Assembly (NCBI GenBank): GCA_902555065.1
Contig: CACDQQ010000004.1
Location: 52,397 to 116,396, forward strand
Length of the DNA stretch: 64,000 nucleotides
Origin: an uncultured Pelagibacteraceae bacterium
GTDB lineage: Bacteria; Pseudomonadota; Alphaproteobacteria; Pelagibacterales; Pelagibacteraceae
Direction: 5' to 3'
The notes below the pieces were generated by a model. It saw only the letters and a list, made by a program, of their open reading frames with translations, had not been told where the DNA came from and did no database searches. Position numbers and translations under genes: made by a program. Shown here one piece after another: positions 51,201 through 60,969 of this stretch. Position 1 is the first letter of the stretch; every line of letters starts with the position of its first letter.

Positions 51201-52832
51201 TTAGCTAAACTCTTTTGCTCTTTTCCTCAATTCGAATTTTTGGATTTTGCCTGTTGATGTTTTTGGAAGTTCACAGAAGTCTATTTTTTTTGGAATTTTG
51301 AACCCTGCTAGAGTTTCTCTACAAAAATCGATTAATTCTTTTTCATTTGTCTCTTTATCTGCCACTTTCTCTATAAATGCGCATGGAACTTCTCCCCATT
51401 TCTCATCTGGTTTTGCTACTACAGCAACAATTGAAACAGCTGGGTGCTTAGAAAGTGTGTTTTCGATTTCGATAGAAGAAATATTCTCTCCACCTGAAAT
51501 AATAATATCTTTCGACCTATCTTTAACCTTGATGTATCCATCTGCATAAATAACTGCCAAATCGCCAGAGTGAAACCATCCATCTTTCATAGCCTTTTCA
51601 GTGGCCTCTTTGTCTTTAAAATACCCTTTCATAACAACATTACCTTTAATCATTATCTCGCCAATGGTTTCTCCATCCATAGGCACGGGTTTCATAGTTT
51701 CTGGATCTAAAACAACCACTCCTTCTGTGTTTGGAAACCTCACACCTTGCCTTGCTTTAATTTCATTAATTTTATCTTCTTCAAAACCATTCCATTCATC
51801 ATTCCAAGCACATTGTAAAACATGTCCATATGTTTCTGTTAAACCATAGACATGCATTACCTCAAATCCTAATGCTTTCATTTTTTTGAAAATAATACTT
51901 GGAGGTGGTGCTCCAGCAGTTAAAACATAAACTTTGTTTTTTAATTCTTTGATATCATTTTGTGATGCACCTGTTATCATATTAAGTACAATAGGTGCGC
52001 CTCCAAAATGGGTAATGTCATGCTTTTCAATTAATTCAAATATTTTTTTTACATCAATAGCTCTTAAACAAACTGTTTTTCCATTTAACATTGGTATTGT
52101 CCACGGGTACCCCCATCCATTACAGTGGAACATTGGTACAACTGTTAAAAAATTTAATCTATTTGGCATATTCCAAGCAACGGCACTACCTGTTGACATT
52201 AAATAAGAACCTCTATGATGATAAACAACACCTTTTGGATTTCCAGTTGTTCCAGATGTATAACTTAAAGAAATCGCTTGCCACTCATCCTTTGGTTTTT
52301 TCCAAATATAATTTTCATCACCAGTATTTAAAAATTCCTCATATTCTCTATCACCAATTTTTTTTAATAAGGATTGATCTGCAAAATCGTCTTGAACATC
52401 AATTACAATTGGTTTGTCTTTTAAAGTTGATAAAGCCTTTTCTGCAATAGCATGTAATTGCCTGTCTATTATTAATACTTTTGCTTCACTGTGTTCTAAA
52501 ATATAAGCAACAGTTTTTGCATCAAGTCTTGAATTAATTGTATTTAAAACAGCTCCTGTCATAGGAACAGAATAATGTGCCTCGAAAATCTCTGGAGTGT
52601 TAAAGGTCATAACTGAAACTGTATCTCCTTCAACAATACCAATTTTCTCTAGTGCACTTGCAAATTTGATACACCTGTTAAATACTTCCGTCCATGTAAA
52701 AGATTTTGTTTCATATACTAAAGCTTCGTAGTTTGGATAAATATCTTTCGCTCTTTCTAGAAAGCTTAGCGGCGTTAAAGGGACATAATTTGAGGGATTT
52801 TTATCTAAGTTCTGATTATATTTGTTCATCAA
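51201..52832 (-). CDS. dmdB: 3-Methylmercaptopropionyl-CoA ligase
   Basis: The 543-residue AMP-forming acyl-CoA synthetase has the P-loop SLSYTSGTTGNPKGVVYHHRG, HVYGLTETYGH, the hinge GGENISSIEIENTL and the catalytic lysine in LPKTSTGKIQKFELR. It activates methylmercaptopropionate to its CoA thioester. Its start overlaps the stop of dmdC by an ATGA, and dmdA follows. Related medium-chain ligases look alike, so the substrate is inferred from the dmdC-dmdB-dmdA order. Confidence 0.9.
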   Translation of the reverse strand: MMNKYNQNLDKNPSNYVPLTPLSFLERAKDIYPNYEALVYETKSFTWTEVFNRCIKFASALEKIGIVEGDTVSVMTFNTPEIFEAHYSVPMTGAVLNTINSRLDAKTVAYILEHSEAKVLIIDRQLHAIAEKALSTLKDKPIVIDVQDDFADQSLLKKIGDREYEEFLNTGDENYIWKKPKDEWQAISLSYTSGTTGNPKGVVYHHRGSYLMSTGSAVAWNMPNRLNFLTVVPMFHCNGWGYPWTIPMLNGKTVCLRAIDVKKIFELIEKHDITHFGGAPIVLNMITGASQNDIKELKNKVYVLTAGAPPPSIIFKKMKALGFEVMHVYGLTETYGHVLQCAWNDEWNGFEEDKINEIKARQGVRFPNTEGVVVLDPETMKPVPMDGETIGEIMIKGNVVMKGYFKDKEATEKAMKDGWFHSGDLAVIYADGYIKVKDRSKDIIISGGENISSIEIENTLSKHPAVSIVAVVAKPDEKWGEVPCAFIEKVADKETNEKELIDFCRETLAGFKIPKKIDFCELPKTSTGKIQKFELRKRAKEFS

Positions 52833-54589
52833 TTAAATTTTGCGCTCATAGTATATTCACTACCAGAAATAGCAGATTTATAATGGCTCTCAGCTCTAGG
52901 CAAAATTTTATCAAAATAGTAATTTCCTGTATTTAATTTATCTTCATAAAACTCTTTATTATTTTCCAAATTTTCATAGCTTTTTCTCATTGTCTTTAGC
53001 CATATAAATGAAAGACAAAAATAACCAAAAAATCTTAAATAATCGTTACATGATGCGCTTATATCGTCTTTTGGTGTGTTACCATTAGGAGATATCCAGT
53101 CAGTGAAATCTGACAATATATTTTTTAATTCAGATATTTTTTTTACATGTTCATTTAATTTATCTACTTTTGAACAATTTTGTATTTCTGTTTCTACATA
53201 TTTCATAAAATTATCAAAAACTTTTTTTTGACTTATTTTTCTAAATACAAAATCAATTGCCTGCACTGAATTAGTTCCTTCATAAATAGGTGTAATTCTA
53301 TTATCTCTAAATAATTGTTCTATCCCTTGGTCTTTTGTATAACCATAGCCACCAAAAACCTGGATTGCTTCATTGGTTATTTCCATACCCATATCTGTAA
53401 AAAATGACTTAATAACAGGCGTCATAAGACCTACAATATCCGATGCATCTTTTTTTACTTCCTCCGAACTATGACTTAAGCTTACATCTACTTGCTGAGC
53501 CATCCAAAAAGATAAGGATCTTTCTCCCTCAATTATAGACTTCATATTTAATAAACTTCTTCTTATATCTGCATGCTTAATGATTAAATCTGTTTCTCCA
53601 TTAGAATTATTATTTGATTTACCTTGCTTTCTCTCTTTTGAATAACTTAAAGCAGTTTGATAAGCTGTTTCAGATAGACCTAGTCCTTGTATACCGACAA
53701 CGATTCTTTCTAAGTTCATCATAGTGAACATAGAATTTAAGCCTTTGTTCTCTGGTCCGATCATATAACCTTTGGCATCATCAAAACTTAATACACATGC
53801 AGGTGAACCTTTAATACCCATTTTTGATTCAATAGAAACAGTATTAACTCCATTTCTTGGACCAATTGAACCGTCATCATTAATTTCATATTTTGGTACT
53901 AAAAATAAACTTATTCCTTTCGTTCCTTTAGGAGCGTCCTGAGTTCTTGCTAAAACAAGGTGTATAATATTTTCAGTTAAATCGTGATCGCCAGATGTAA
54001 TAAAAATTTTTTGTCCACTTATATTATAAGTGCCATTTTCATTTTTAATTGCCTTTGTTTTAATTAATCCTAAATCAGTTCCACACTGTGGTTCTGTTAA
54101 ACACATTGTCCCACTCCATTTACCCTCAACAATCTTAGGAAGATATGTATTTTTAATCTCTTCAGTTGCATGACTCAAAATACAGTTATACGCACCTATA
54201 CTTAATTCACTATATAATTTAAATGATAAACTTGATGATGAAAGCATTTCATCAAAAAAAGCACTTACAGTTTTAGGCATTCCTTGACCACCATATTTTG
54301 GATCACAAGTTAAAGATACCCATCCATCTTCGATAAATTTTGAATATGCTTCTTTATAACCTGGAGGGGTTCTGACTACTCCATTCTCATAGACACAAGG
54401 GTTTTCGTCTCCAGCTTTTGCTAAAGGAAGAAGCATTTCTTCATTAATTTTTGCAGCTTCCTCTAAGATATCTTTTACTAGATCAGAAGTGACTTCTTTA
54501 TATTTTTCAATTTCGTTATAATTTTTATTATCTTTTAGATGTTCAAATAAGAACATCATATCTTTCACAGGTGCGGAATAAACAGTCAT
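52829..54589 (-). CDS. dmdC: 3-Methylmercaptopropionyl-CoA dehydrogenase
   Basis: The 586-residue acyl-CoA dehydrogenase belongs to the long subgroup with an extra N-terminal and C-terminal helical part. It shows GWVSLTCDPKYGGQGMPK, CLTEPQCGTDLGLIKTKA, ISGQKIFITSGDHDL, VFGGYGYTKDQGIEQLFRD and the catalytic glutamate in ITPIYEGTNSVQAIDF. It oxidises methylmercaptopropionyl-CoA to the enoyl-CoA, from which DmdD (not in this window) releases methanethiol. It is coupled to dmdB and lies 32 bases after leuB. Confidence 0.92.
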   Translation of the reverse strand: MTVYSAPVKDMMFLFEHLKDNKNYNEIEKYKEVTSDLVKDILEEAAKINEEMLLPLAKAGDENPCVYENGVVRTPPGYKEAYSKFIEDGWVSLTCDPKYGGQGMPKTVSAFFDEMLSSSSLSFKLYSELSIGAYNCILSHATEEIKNTYLPKIVEGKWSGTMCLTEPQCGTDLGLIKTKAIKNENGTYNISGQKIFITSGDHDLTENIIHLVLARTQDAPKGTKGISLFLVPKYEINDDGSIGPRNGVNTVSIESKMGIKGSPACVLSFDDAKGYMIGPENKGLNSMFTMMNLERIVVGIQGLGLSETAYQTALSYSKERKQGKSNNNSNGETDLIIKHADIRRSLLNMKSIIEGERSLSFWMAQQVDVSLSHSSEEVKKDASDIVGLMTPVIKSFFTDMGMEITNEAIQVFGGYGYTKDQGIEQLFRDNRITPIYEGTNSVQAIDFVFRKISQKKVFDNFMKYVETEIQNCSKVDKLNEHVKKISELKNILSDFTDWISPNGNTPKDDISASCNDYLRFFGYFCLSFIWLKTMRKSYENLENNKEFYEDKLNTGNYYFDKILPRAESHYKSAISGSEYTMSAKFN

Positions 54590-54621
54590 AAATTTAATAG
54601 TATCAAATTAAGTTAATTTTT

Positions 54622-55731
54622 TTAATTTTGCAAATATGCAATAATCGCATCTCCCATACCAGAAGTTGAAATTTCTTTTGTTCCTTTTGACACAATATCT
54701 TTAGTTCTTAGCCCATCATCTAGTACATTTTGCACTGCTTTTTCAAGATCATCAGCTTCTTTATCTAAATCAAGAGAGTACCTCAAGGCCATAGCAAAAC
54801 TCAAGATAGTTGCAATAGGATTTGCAATCCCTTTTCCAGCAATATCTGGAGCAGATCCATGAACAGGTTCATACATTGCTCTCATTTCGCCATCTTTATT
54901 TTTTGCACCCAAAGAAGCCGAAGGTAATAAACCTAAAGATCCCGTAAGCATAGACGCTTCATCTGACAACATATCACCAAACAAATTATCTGTCACAATT
55001 ACATCAAATTGCTTTGGATTTCTCAAAAGTTGCATTGCACAATTATCTGCAAGCATATGATTTAACTCAACATCTTTAAATTCTTTATCGTGAAGATTTT
55101 GAACTTCCTCTTTCCATAATTGACCTGCTTCCATAACATTCGATTTTTCACAGGAAGTAACTTTATTGTTTCTCTTCTTTGCTAAATCAAATGCAACTCT
55201 GGCAACTCGTTTAATTTCTGATGAGGTATAAGTATGAGTATTTATTCCTTTACGTTCGCCATTATCAATTGGCTTGATACCTCTTGGTTCACCAAAATAA
55301 ATACCACCTGTCAATTCTCTAACAATCATGATGTCTAGACCTGATACAATTTCAGGTTTTAGAGTAGATGCCTCAACTAATTGTTTAAAACAAATTGCAG
55401 GCCTCAAATTTGCAAATAATTTTAATTCTTTTCTTAGCTTAAGAAGAGCTCTCTCAGGTCTTTTGGAAAAATCTAAATTATCATATTTTGGTCCACCCAC
55501 AGCTCCTAGAATGACTGCTTCACACTCTAATGATTTATAAAATACTTCATCTGTAATCGGTGTTCCGTGCTTGTCGTAAGATGCTCCTCCAACTAAAGCT
55601 TCTTCCATATCAAAATCAAGAGATTTATTTACATTAAACCATGTTATAATCTTTTTAACTTCACCAATAACCTCGGGACCAATACCATCACCTGGTAATA
55701 ATAAGAATTTTCTTTTTTTGACTTTAATCAT
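54622..55731 (-). CDS. leuB: 3-Isopropylmalate dehydrogenase
   Basis: The 369-residue protein has [53 protein letters not shown], the metal-binding [20 protein letters not shown] and NAD-binding [18 protein letters not shown]. It oxidises and decarboxylates 3-isopropylmalate in leucine synthesis. It overlaps leuD by 8 bases. leuA is not present. It is followed by dmdC on the same strand. Confidence 0.97.
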   Translation of the reverse strand: MIKVKKRKFLLLPGDGIGPEVIGEVKKIITWFNVNKSLDFDMEEALVGGASYDKHGTPITDEVFYKSLECEAVILGAVGGPKYDNLDFSKRPERALLKLRKELKLFANLRPAICFKQLVEASTLKPEIVSGLDIMIVRELTGGIYFGEPRGIKPIDNGERKGINTHTYTSSEIKRVARVAFDLAKKRNNKVTSCEKSNVMEAGQLWKEEVQNLHDKEFKDVELNHMLADNCAMQLLRNPKQFDVIVTDNLFGDMLSDEASMLTGSLGLLPSASLGAKNKDGEMRAMYEPVHGSAPDIAGKGIANPIATILSFAMALRYSLDLDKEADDLEKAVQNVLDDGLRTKDIVSKGTKEISTSGMGDAIIAYLQN

Positions 55732-56329
55732 TAAATATCCAAGGCTTTGTGGATTTTAATTTTTCTTCAAATGAAATTATTTTATTAGACTTTTCCAAAG
55801 ACAGTGCAATATCATCTAGTCCCTCAATTAAACATTTTTTTTTAAATTCATCTAATTCAAATTTGATTTCTTTATTCCCAAAAATTATTTTTTGATCTGG
55901 TAAATTTATTGCAATTTCTTCTTGTCTCTTAGAATATTCAGAAAGTTCTTTTATCTGTTCATCATTAACTTTAATAGGCAATATTCCATTTTTAAAACAA
56001 TTATTATAAAATATATCTGCGTAACTAGTGCTTATAACGCAAGTGATACCAAAGTCTAAAAGTGCCCATGGCGCATGTTCTCTAGATGAACCACATCCAA
56101 AATTATTCCCTGCAATTAAAATCTTAGAATTATCATATGGGGATTTATTTAAGATAAAGTCATCTACTACTTTACCTTTTTCGTCATATCTCATTTCATA
56201 AAATAAATTTTTTCCCAGTCCTGTTCTTTTTATTGTTTTTAAAAATTGCTTTGGAATAATCATATCTGTATCGATATTTACAATCGGTAAATATGCAGGA
56301 ATGCTTTTTAATGTTGAGAATTTGTTCAT
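55724..56329 (-). CDS. leuD: 3-Isopropylmalate dehydratase small subunit
   Basis: The 201-residue swivel-domain protein shows [51 protein letters not shown], and [15 protein letters not shown]. With LeuC it isomerises 2-isopropylmalate to 3-isopropylmalate. It abuts leuC with no gap and overlaps leuB. The length matches proteobacterial LeuD. Confidence 0.97.
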   Translation of the reverse strand: MNKFSTLKSIPAYLPIVNIDTDMIIPKQFLKTIKRTGLGKNLFYEMRYDEKGKVVDDFILNKSPYDNSKILIAGNNFGCGSSREHAPWALLDFGITCVISTSYADIFYNNCFKNGILPIKVNDEQIKELSEYSKRQEEIAINLPDQKIIFGNKEIKFELDEFKKKCLIEGLDDIALSLEKSNKIISFEEKLKSTKPWIFND

Positions 56330-57733
56330 TTAACTATTGTATTTTCTAACATCATCTAAATTTCCTGATATAGCAGCTGCAGCAGCCATAGCTGGACTAA
56401 CTAAATGAGTTCTTCCACCTCGTCCTTGTCTTCCTTCGAAATTTCTATTTGATGTTGATGCACATCTTTCTTCTGGCTTCAACTTATCTGCATTCATAGC
56501 TAAACACATTGAACAACCTGGCTCACGCCATTCAAATCCAGAATTTTTAAATATTACATCTAAACCTTCTTGCTCTGCTTGTTGTTTTACTAATCCTGAA
56601 CCAGGAACTATCATTGCATTTACATGAGAAGCAATTTTTTTATCTTTTAAGATTTTTGCAGCTTCTCTTAAATCTTCAATTCTTCCATTTGTGCAACTTC
56701 CAATAAAAACTTTATCAATTCTAATATCTTTTATTTTAGTTTTCGGCTTTAAACCCATATATTTTAATGACCTGTTAATAGAATTTTTTCTGTCTTCGTT
56801 TTGCTCATTTTCAGGATCAGGGACAATTCCATCAATATCTACTACATCCTGAGGCGAAGTTCCCCAAGTTACCATTGGTTTAATATCTTTGCCCTCAAGA
56901 CTGATTTCTTTGTCAAATACTGCATCACCATCAGACTTTAATTTACTCCAATATTCTAATGCTTTGTCCCAATTTGAATTCTTTGGAGACATTGGTTTAC
57001 CTTTTAAATAATTAAAAACTTTTTCATCTGGCTCTATTAATCCAGCCCTTGCTCCACCTTCAATTGTCATATTGCAAATCGTCATTCTTTGTTCGACACT
57101 TAAATTCGAAATTAAGTTTCCAGCATATTCAATTACATAACCAGTTCCACCAGCTGTACCAATTTTTCCGATTATTTGTAATATTACATCCTTAGATGTT
57201 ACTCCAACAGGAAGAGATCCATTAACGTTTATTCTAAAATTTTTTGATTTTTTTTGAACTAAAGTCTGTGTTGCCAAGACATGTTCCACTTCCGAAGTTC
57301 CAATTCCGAATGCTAATGCACCAAATGCTCCGTGAGTAGCAGTGTGACTATCACCACAAACGATAATAGTTCCAGGTTGTGTAAATCCCTGTTCTGGACC
57401 AATAATATGAACTATTCCTTGTCTTTTATCGTTCATTCCAAAAAGATTTATTCCGAATTCTGCACAGTTTTTTTCTAGTGTCTCGATTTGTATTTTTGAA
57501 TCTTTGTCAGTAATAGGAACTGATCTATCCGTTGTTGGAACATTGTGATCTGCTACTGCTAAAGTTAAAGAAGGTTGTCTAACTTTTCTATTAGAATTTC
57601 TTAAACCTTCAAATGCTTGTGGACTAGTAACTTCATGAATTAAATGTCTATCAACAAATAGAAGTGAAGTCCCATCTTCTTGTTGATGAACAAGGTGATC
57701 ATTCCATATTTTATCGTATATAGTTTGAGGCAT
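56330..57733 (-). CDS. leuC: 3-Isopropylmalate dehydratase large subunit
   Basis: The 467-residue aconitase-family protein has [31 protein letters not shown] and [31 protein letters not shown]. Its 4Fe-4S ligands are in [14 protein letters not shown] and [40 protein letters not shown] closes the protein. It forms the dehydratase with LeuD. It follows rplS after nine bases, so leucine synthesis is joined to a ribosomal protein operon. I see no leader peptide or attenuator. Confidence 0.97.
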   Translation of the reverse strand: MPQTIYDKIWNDHLVHQQEDGTSLLFVDRHLIHEVTSPQAFEGLRNSNRKVRQPSLTLAVADHNVPTTDRSVPITDKDSKIQIETLEKNCAEFGINLFGMNDKRQGIVHIIGPEQGFTQPGTIIVCGDSHTATHGAFGALAFGIGTSEVEHVLATQTLVQKKSKNFRINVNGSLPVGVTSKDVILQIIGKIGTAGGTGYVIEYAGNLISNLSVEQRMTICNMTIEGGARAGLIEPDEKVFNYLKGKPMSPKNSNWDKALEYWSKLKSDGDAVFDKEISLEGKDIKPMVTWGTSPQDVVDIDGIVPDPENEQNEDRKNSINRSLKYMGLKPKTKIKDIRIDKVFIGSCTNGRIEDLREAAKILKDKKIASHVNAMIVPGSGLVKQQAEQEGLDVIFKNSGFEWREPGCSMCLAMNADKLKPEERCASTSNRNFEGRQGRGGRTHLVSPAMAAAAAISGNLDDVRKYNS

Positions 57734-57742
57734 TGTAAAAAA

Positions 57743-58324
57743 TTATTTTTTTACTTCAGAATTTTCTTTTTTTTCATCAGTTTGTTTTTCTACTGATGGG
57801 GTTTCTTCTTTAGTTTCTTTTTTATCTTCTGGTTTTTTTGCTTCTACTTTTGGAGCATCTTTATTGGTATCTTGTGGGCTGTCTGCTGTTTTTTGCTCTG
57901 TATCAGGCATAACATTTTCTTCTGTTATTTCGTGAATCTTAGTTTCAACATCTATACCTATTTTCTTTTTAATTTTTTCTGCAATTCTTGCAGATTTACC
58001 TGTTCTATCTCTCAAATAATATAACTTGGCTCTTCTAACTTTTCCTGACCTTACAACTTTAATTGTATCTACAATCGGACTATATAAAGCAAATGTTCTT
58101 TCCACACCCTCACCAAAAGAAATTTTTCTTACAGTAAAAGAAGAATTGATATCTCTATTTTTTTTTGCAATACACACACCTTCAAAATATTGAATACGAT
58201 CTCTTTTTCCTTCAGTTATTCTAACTCCTACTTTAACAATATCACCTGGGAAAAATTCTGGATGCTTTCTCTCAGAAATAATTTTTTTTACTTTAGATTG
58301 ATTAATTTCTTCAATTGTCTTCAT
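57743..58324 (-). CDS. rplS: 50S ribosomal protein L19 with long C-terminal tail
   Basis: The first 125 or so of 193 residues are the L19 core: [46 protein letters not shown] and the conserved [23 protein letters not shown]. The remaining 65 or so residues are almost only Lys, Glu, Asp, Pro, Thr and Ser and are likely disordered. L19 lies at the subunit interface. The tail is absent from E. coli L19 (115 residues). It abuts trmD and precedes leuC. Confidence 0.96.
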   Translation of the reverse strand: MKTIEEINQSKVKKIISERKHPEFFPGDIVKVGVRITEGKRDRIQYFEGVCIAKKNRDINSSFTVRKISFGEGVERTFALYSPIVDTIKVVRSGKVRRAKLYYLRDRTGKSARIAEKIKKKIGIDVETKIHEITEENVMPDTEQKTADSPQDTNKDAPKVEAKKPEDKKETKEETPSVEKQTDEKKENSEVKK

Positions 58325-58325
58325 T

Positions 58326-59021
58326 TTAATTCTCTTTAGTCTTTTTATATAATTGCCACAAATCCGGTCTTCGGTCGCGTGTTATAGCCTCAGATTGAGA
58401 TAAACGCCAGTCTTTAATTTTGGCGTGATCGCCTGATAATAGCACATCTGGAACACTTTTTTCCTCCCATATTTGAGGTTTTGTAAATTGAGGATACTCT
58501 AAAAGTCCGTTTTCAAAACTTTCTTCTTTAGCTGAATTTGTATTACCAAGAATACCAGGAATAAATCTTAAAATTGCATCAAGAATTACAAACGAAGCTC
58601 CTTCACCTCCAGATAAAACAAAGTCTCCTATACTTACTTCCTCAATATTTCTTGTTTTTAACAATCTTTCATCAACTCCTTCAAAGTGTCCACAAATTAT
58701 ATTTATTGTTTTTTCTTGAGATAGTTGTTTTGCTAATTGATGATTGAACAACTTACCCTTTGGACTTAGATAAATAATCTTTTCGCCATCTTTAACATTC
58801 TTATCTATTGATTTTGCTAATACATCTGCTTTCATTAACATACCTTCCCCTCCTCCATAAGGAGTGTCATCAACAGTTTTATGCTTATCAAATGCATACT
58901 CTCTTATATCCACAGTATCTATTTTCCATTTATTCTCTGATAGTGCTTTACCAAAAATACCTTGGCCTAAATAGCCTGGAAAAAAATCTGGATAGAGTGT
59001 GAATATACGAGCTTCTAACAT
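58326..59021 (-). CDS. trmD: tRNA (guanine-37-N1)-methyltransferase
   Basis: The 231-residue SPOUT methyltransferase shows [52 protein letters not shown], the knot motif [13 protein letters not shown] and [20 protein letters not shown]. It makes m1G37 in tRNAs and so prevents frameshifting. The start overlaps the rpsP stop in a TAATG. The rimM gene, normally between rpsP and trmD, is absent. Confidence 0.97.
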   Translation of the reverse strand: MLEARIFTLYPDFFPGYLGQGIFGKALSENKWKIDTVDIREYAFDKHKTVDDTPYGGGEGMLMKADVLAKSIDKNVKDGEKIIYLSPKGKLFNHQLAKQLSQEKTINIICGHFEGVDERLLKTRNIEEVSIGDFVLSGGEGASFVILDAILRFIPGILGNTNSAKEESFENGLLEYPQFTKPQIWEEKSVPDVLLSGDHAKIKDWRLSQSEAITRDRRPDLWQLYKKTKEN

Positions 59022-59437
59022 TATTTTTTTTCTTCTTCCTTAGGTGCTTCTGCTGGCTTAGCTTCTTCCTTAGGTGCTTCTGCTGGTTTAGATGCATCTC
59101 CTTCTGGTTTCGCTTCTCCACCTTCGTCAGCTTTTTTTCTATCTTTTTTAGGAATTGCTTTTTGAGGATTGTTTCCTTTTTCAGGCATTGGCATTATATC
59201 GTTTTCTCCCAATAACCTTGCAACTCTTGTTGTTGGCTGAGCTCCTTGACCTAACCAATATTTAATTCGCTCGGAATCTAAGCCAATTCTTTCCTTTTTA
59301 TCCTTCGGTAATAACGGATTATAAAAACCTAATTTTTCTATAAACCTTCCGTCTCTTGGAAATCTACTATCAGCCACAACAATTTTATATACTGGCCTTT
59401 TTTTAGTACCTCCCATTGATAGTCTCATTTTTAACAT
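59021..59437 (-). CDS. rpsP: 30S ribosomal protein S16 with repeat-bearing tail
   Basis: The first 85 or so of 138 residues form the S16 core ([41 protein letters not shown], then [12 protein letters not shown]). A tail of about 50 residues rich in Lys, Glu, Pro and Ala follows, ending in two copies of KPAEAPKEE. The second ATG-encoded residue context (MLKMRL) leaves some doubt about the start; it may begin at the internal Met. It is followed directly by trmD. Confidence 0.95.
   Translation of the reverse strand: MLKMRLSMGGTKKRPVYKIVVADSRFPRDGRFIEKLGFYNPLLPKDKKERIGLDSERIKYWLGQGAQPTTRVARLLGENDIMPMPEKGNNPQKAIPKKDRKKADEGGEAKPEGDASKPAEAPKEEAKPAEAPKEEEKK
59032..59090 (-). repeat. Two 30-base tandem repeats at the 3' end of rpsP
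   Basis: A 25-base identical stretch occurs at 59032-59056 and 59062-59086, giving a period of 30 bases. The next four bases match except for one C/T difference. Each copy encodes KPAEAPKEE plus one residue. The repeat is recent enough that synonymous positions are unchanged. Confidence 0.92.
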
Positions 59438-59451
59438 TACTTATATCTCCT

Positions 59452-60810
59452 TTATTTTAATTGATTAAATAGTTCAGGCGGGATCCCTTTATCCGCCATT
59501 CCTTTCATGTTTCCTTTAGACATTTTTTTCATCATTTCTGACATCATCTTAAATTGTTTTAACAACTTATTGATAGTGGCAATGTCTGTACCTGAGCCAT
59601 TAGCAATTCTTTTTTTTCTTGATCCATTTATAATTTTAGGATTTTCTCTTTCTTGCTTTGTCATTGATAAAATAACAGCTTCATTTTGAGTTATAATTTT
59701 TTCATCTATTCCTGATTGGTCCATTTGTGATTTAATTTTTGAAACTCCAGGGAGAAATGACATTATGCCTTCTATTCCACCCATCTTTTTCATTTGACGT
59801 AATTGAGAAAGATAATCTTCCATCGAGAATTGACCTTTTTTAAGTTTCTCTTCTGTTTTCTTTAAATTTTCTTGATCTAAATCTTCTGAAGCTTTTTCAA
59901 CTAAGGAAACGATATCTCCCATTCCCAAAATTCTATTTGCAATTCGATCAGGATGGAAAACTTCAAAATTCTCAATTTTCTCTCCAACACCAAGAAACTT
60001 TATGGGGACCTCAGCAACATATTTCATACTCAATGCAGCTCCACCTCTTCCATCTCCATCTGCTCTTGTAAGTATAATGCCGCTCAAATTTACTGTATTT
60101 TTAAATTCTTTTGCTACATTAGCAGCAACTTGACCTGTTAGAGAATCTGCTACCAGTATAGTTTCTGCAGGATTAATAATAGTTTCAATTTGTTTGATTT
60201 CATTCATCATTTGAAAATCTATTTGTGTTCTTCCAGCAGTATCAAATAAAACTACTTCACAACCATTTAAATTTGCAGCACTTAATGCTCTTCTACAAAT
60301 ATCTGCAGGAAGCTGGCCTTCTATAATTGGCAAAGTTTCAATATTATTTTGTTCACCCAAAAGTCTCAATTGCTCTTGCGCGGCAGGTCTGTAAACGTCT
60401 AAACTAGCCATCATTACTTTTTTCTTATTATTTTTTTCTAAAAATTTTGCTAATTTTGAGGTTGTTGTGGTTTTTCCTGAACCTTGCAATCCAACTAACA
60501 TGATTGGAACTGGAGGGACAGCATTAAGGGAGATTTCAGAATTCTTATCACCTAAAAAAGATACCATTTCGTCATAAACGATTTTTACAACCATATCCCC
60601 GGGAGAAGTTGATCTTATAATTTCCTGACCTAGCGCTTTGGGCTTAACTCTACTAATAAACTCCTTAACTACGTCTAATGAAACATCGGCTTCTAACAAA
60701 GCCAACCTTATACCTTTTAAACCCTCGTCAACTTGCTTTTCATCAAGAGAAGGAGCTTTTTTTAATGAAGAAAAAATTTCTTCAAATTTATTAGTTAAAT
60801 TTTCAAACAT
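59452..60810 (-). CDS. ffh: Signal recognition particle protein Ffh
   Basis: The protein has 452 residues from the ATG at 60810. The open frame continues upstream to 60891 through the structured leader, but the family N-terminus begins MFENLTNKFEEIFSSLKK. It has an N domain and a G domain with GLQGSGKTTTTSKLA, DTAGRTQID and ILTRADGDGRGGAAL. A C-terminal methionine-rich M domain (MMSEMMKKMSKGNMKGMADKG) binds SRP RNA and signal peptides. It heads the rpsP-trmD-rplS operon. Its receptor gene ftsY lies 1 kb away on the other strand. Confidence 0.97.
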   Translation of the reverse strand: MFENLTNKFEEIFSSLKKAPSLDEKQVDEGLKGIRLALLEADVSLDVVKEFISRVKPKALGQEIIRSTSPGDMVVKIVYDEMVSFLGDKNSEISLNAVPPVPIMLVGLQGSGKTTTTSKLAKFLEKNNKKKVMMASLDVYRPAAQEQLRLLGEQNNIETLPIIEGQLPADICRRALSAANLNGCEVVLFDTAGRTQIDFQMMNEIKQIETIINPAETILVADSLTGQVAANVAKEFKNTVNLSGIILTRADGDGRGGAALSMKYVAEVPIKFLGVGEKIENFEVFHPDRIANRILGMGDIVSLVEKASEDLDQENLKKTEEKLKKGQFSMEDYLSQLRQMKKMGGIEGIMSFLPGVSKIKSQMDQSGIDEKIITQNEAVILSMTKQERENPKIINGSRKKRIANGSGTDIATINKLLKQFKMMSEMMKKMSKGNMKGMADKGIPPELFNQLK

Positions 60811-60916
60811 AATTTCGCACAGCAAGTATCCCACCAGTGGGCGAACCCTCGCTGACTGGTGTCGATCTCTTTGTTTCCAAAGACACCGCAAATTGCTGTA
60901 TTTTGCGGAAGTGCGC
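60811..60916 (-). ncRNA. Structured 5' leader RNA of ffh (unassigned family)
   Basis: Read on the minus strand, the 106 bases before the ffh ATG have far more GC and pairing than the surroundings. Hairpin 1 pairs 60902-60908 with 60886-60892 (CCGCAAA/TTTGCGG). Hairpin 2 pairs 60882-60887 with 60858-60863 and has an inner GAAA-tetraloop stem. Hairpin 3 pairs 60855-60861 with 60832-60838 and has an inner GGG-TTCG-CCC. The loop of hairpin 1 (ACAGCAA) is complementary to TTGCTGT (60819-60825) just before the start codon. The 5' CGCAC (60911-60915) can pair with GTGCG (60816-60820). It lacks the conserved SRP RNA bases. Function is unknown; a cis-regulatory role is inferred. Confidence 0.65.
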
Positions 60917-60920
60917 GTAA

Positions 60921-60949
60921 ATTATATTAGAGGTTCAAAAAGTCAATAA
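60921..60949 (-). promoter_or_regulatory. Putative promoter for ffh
   Basis: A perfect TATAAT (60921-60926 on the minus strand) lies just before the structured leader. At 17 bases upstream is only TTATTG (60944-60949). A better TTGACT (60941-60946) is 14 bases away, which is short. The transcript would begin near 60914-60916, at the 5' end of the leader fold. Confidence 0.5.
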
Positions 60950-60969
60950 ATAAGTTAAGTATTATTTAT

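Noticed and set aside
60811..60891. N-terminal extension of Ffh by 27 residues
   Set aside because: The frame is open up to 60891, but the extra residues have no similarity to Ffh and are encoded by the hairpins of the leader. ATG 60810 gives the family N-terminus.
60811..60916. The ffh leader as the SRP (4.5S) RNA gene itself
   Set aside because: It is near ffh and ends can pair, but it lacks the invariant GTCAGG and AGCAG bases around a GGAA tetraloop. The GAAA-capped stem is not enough for this call.
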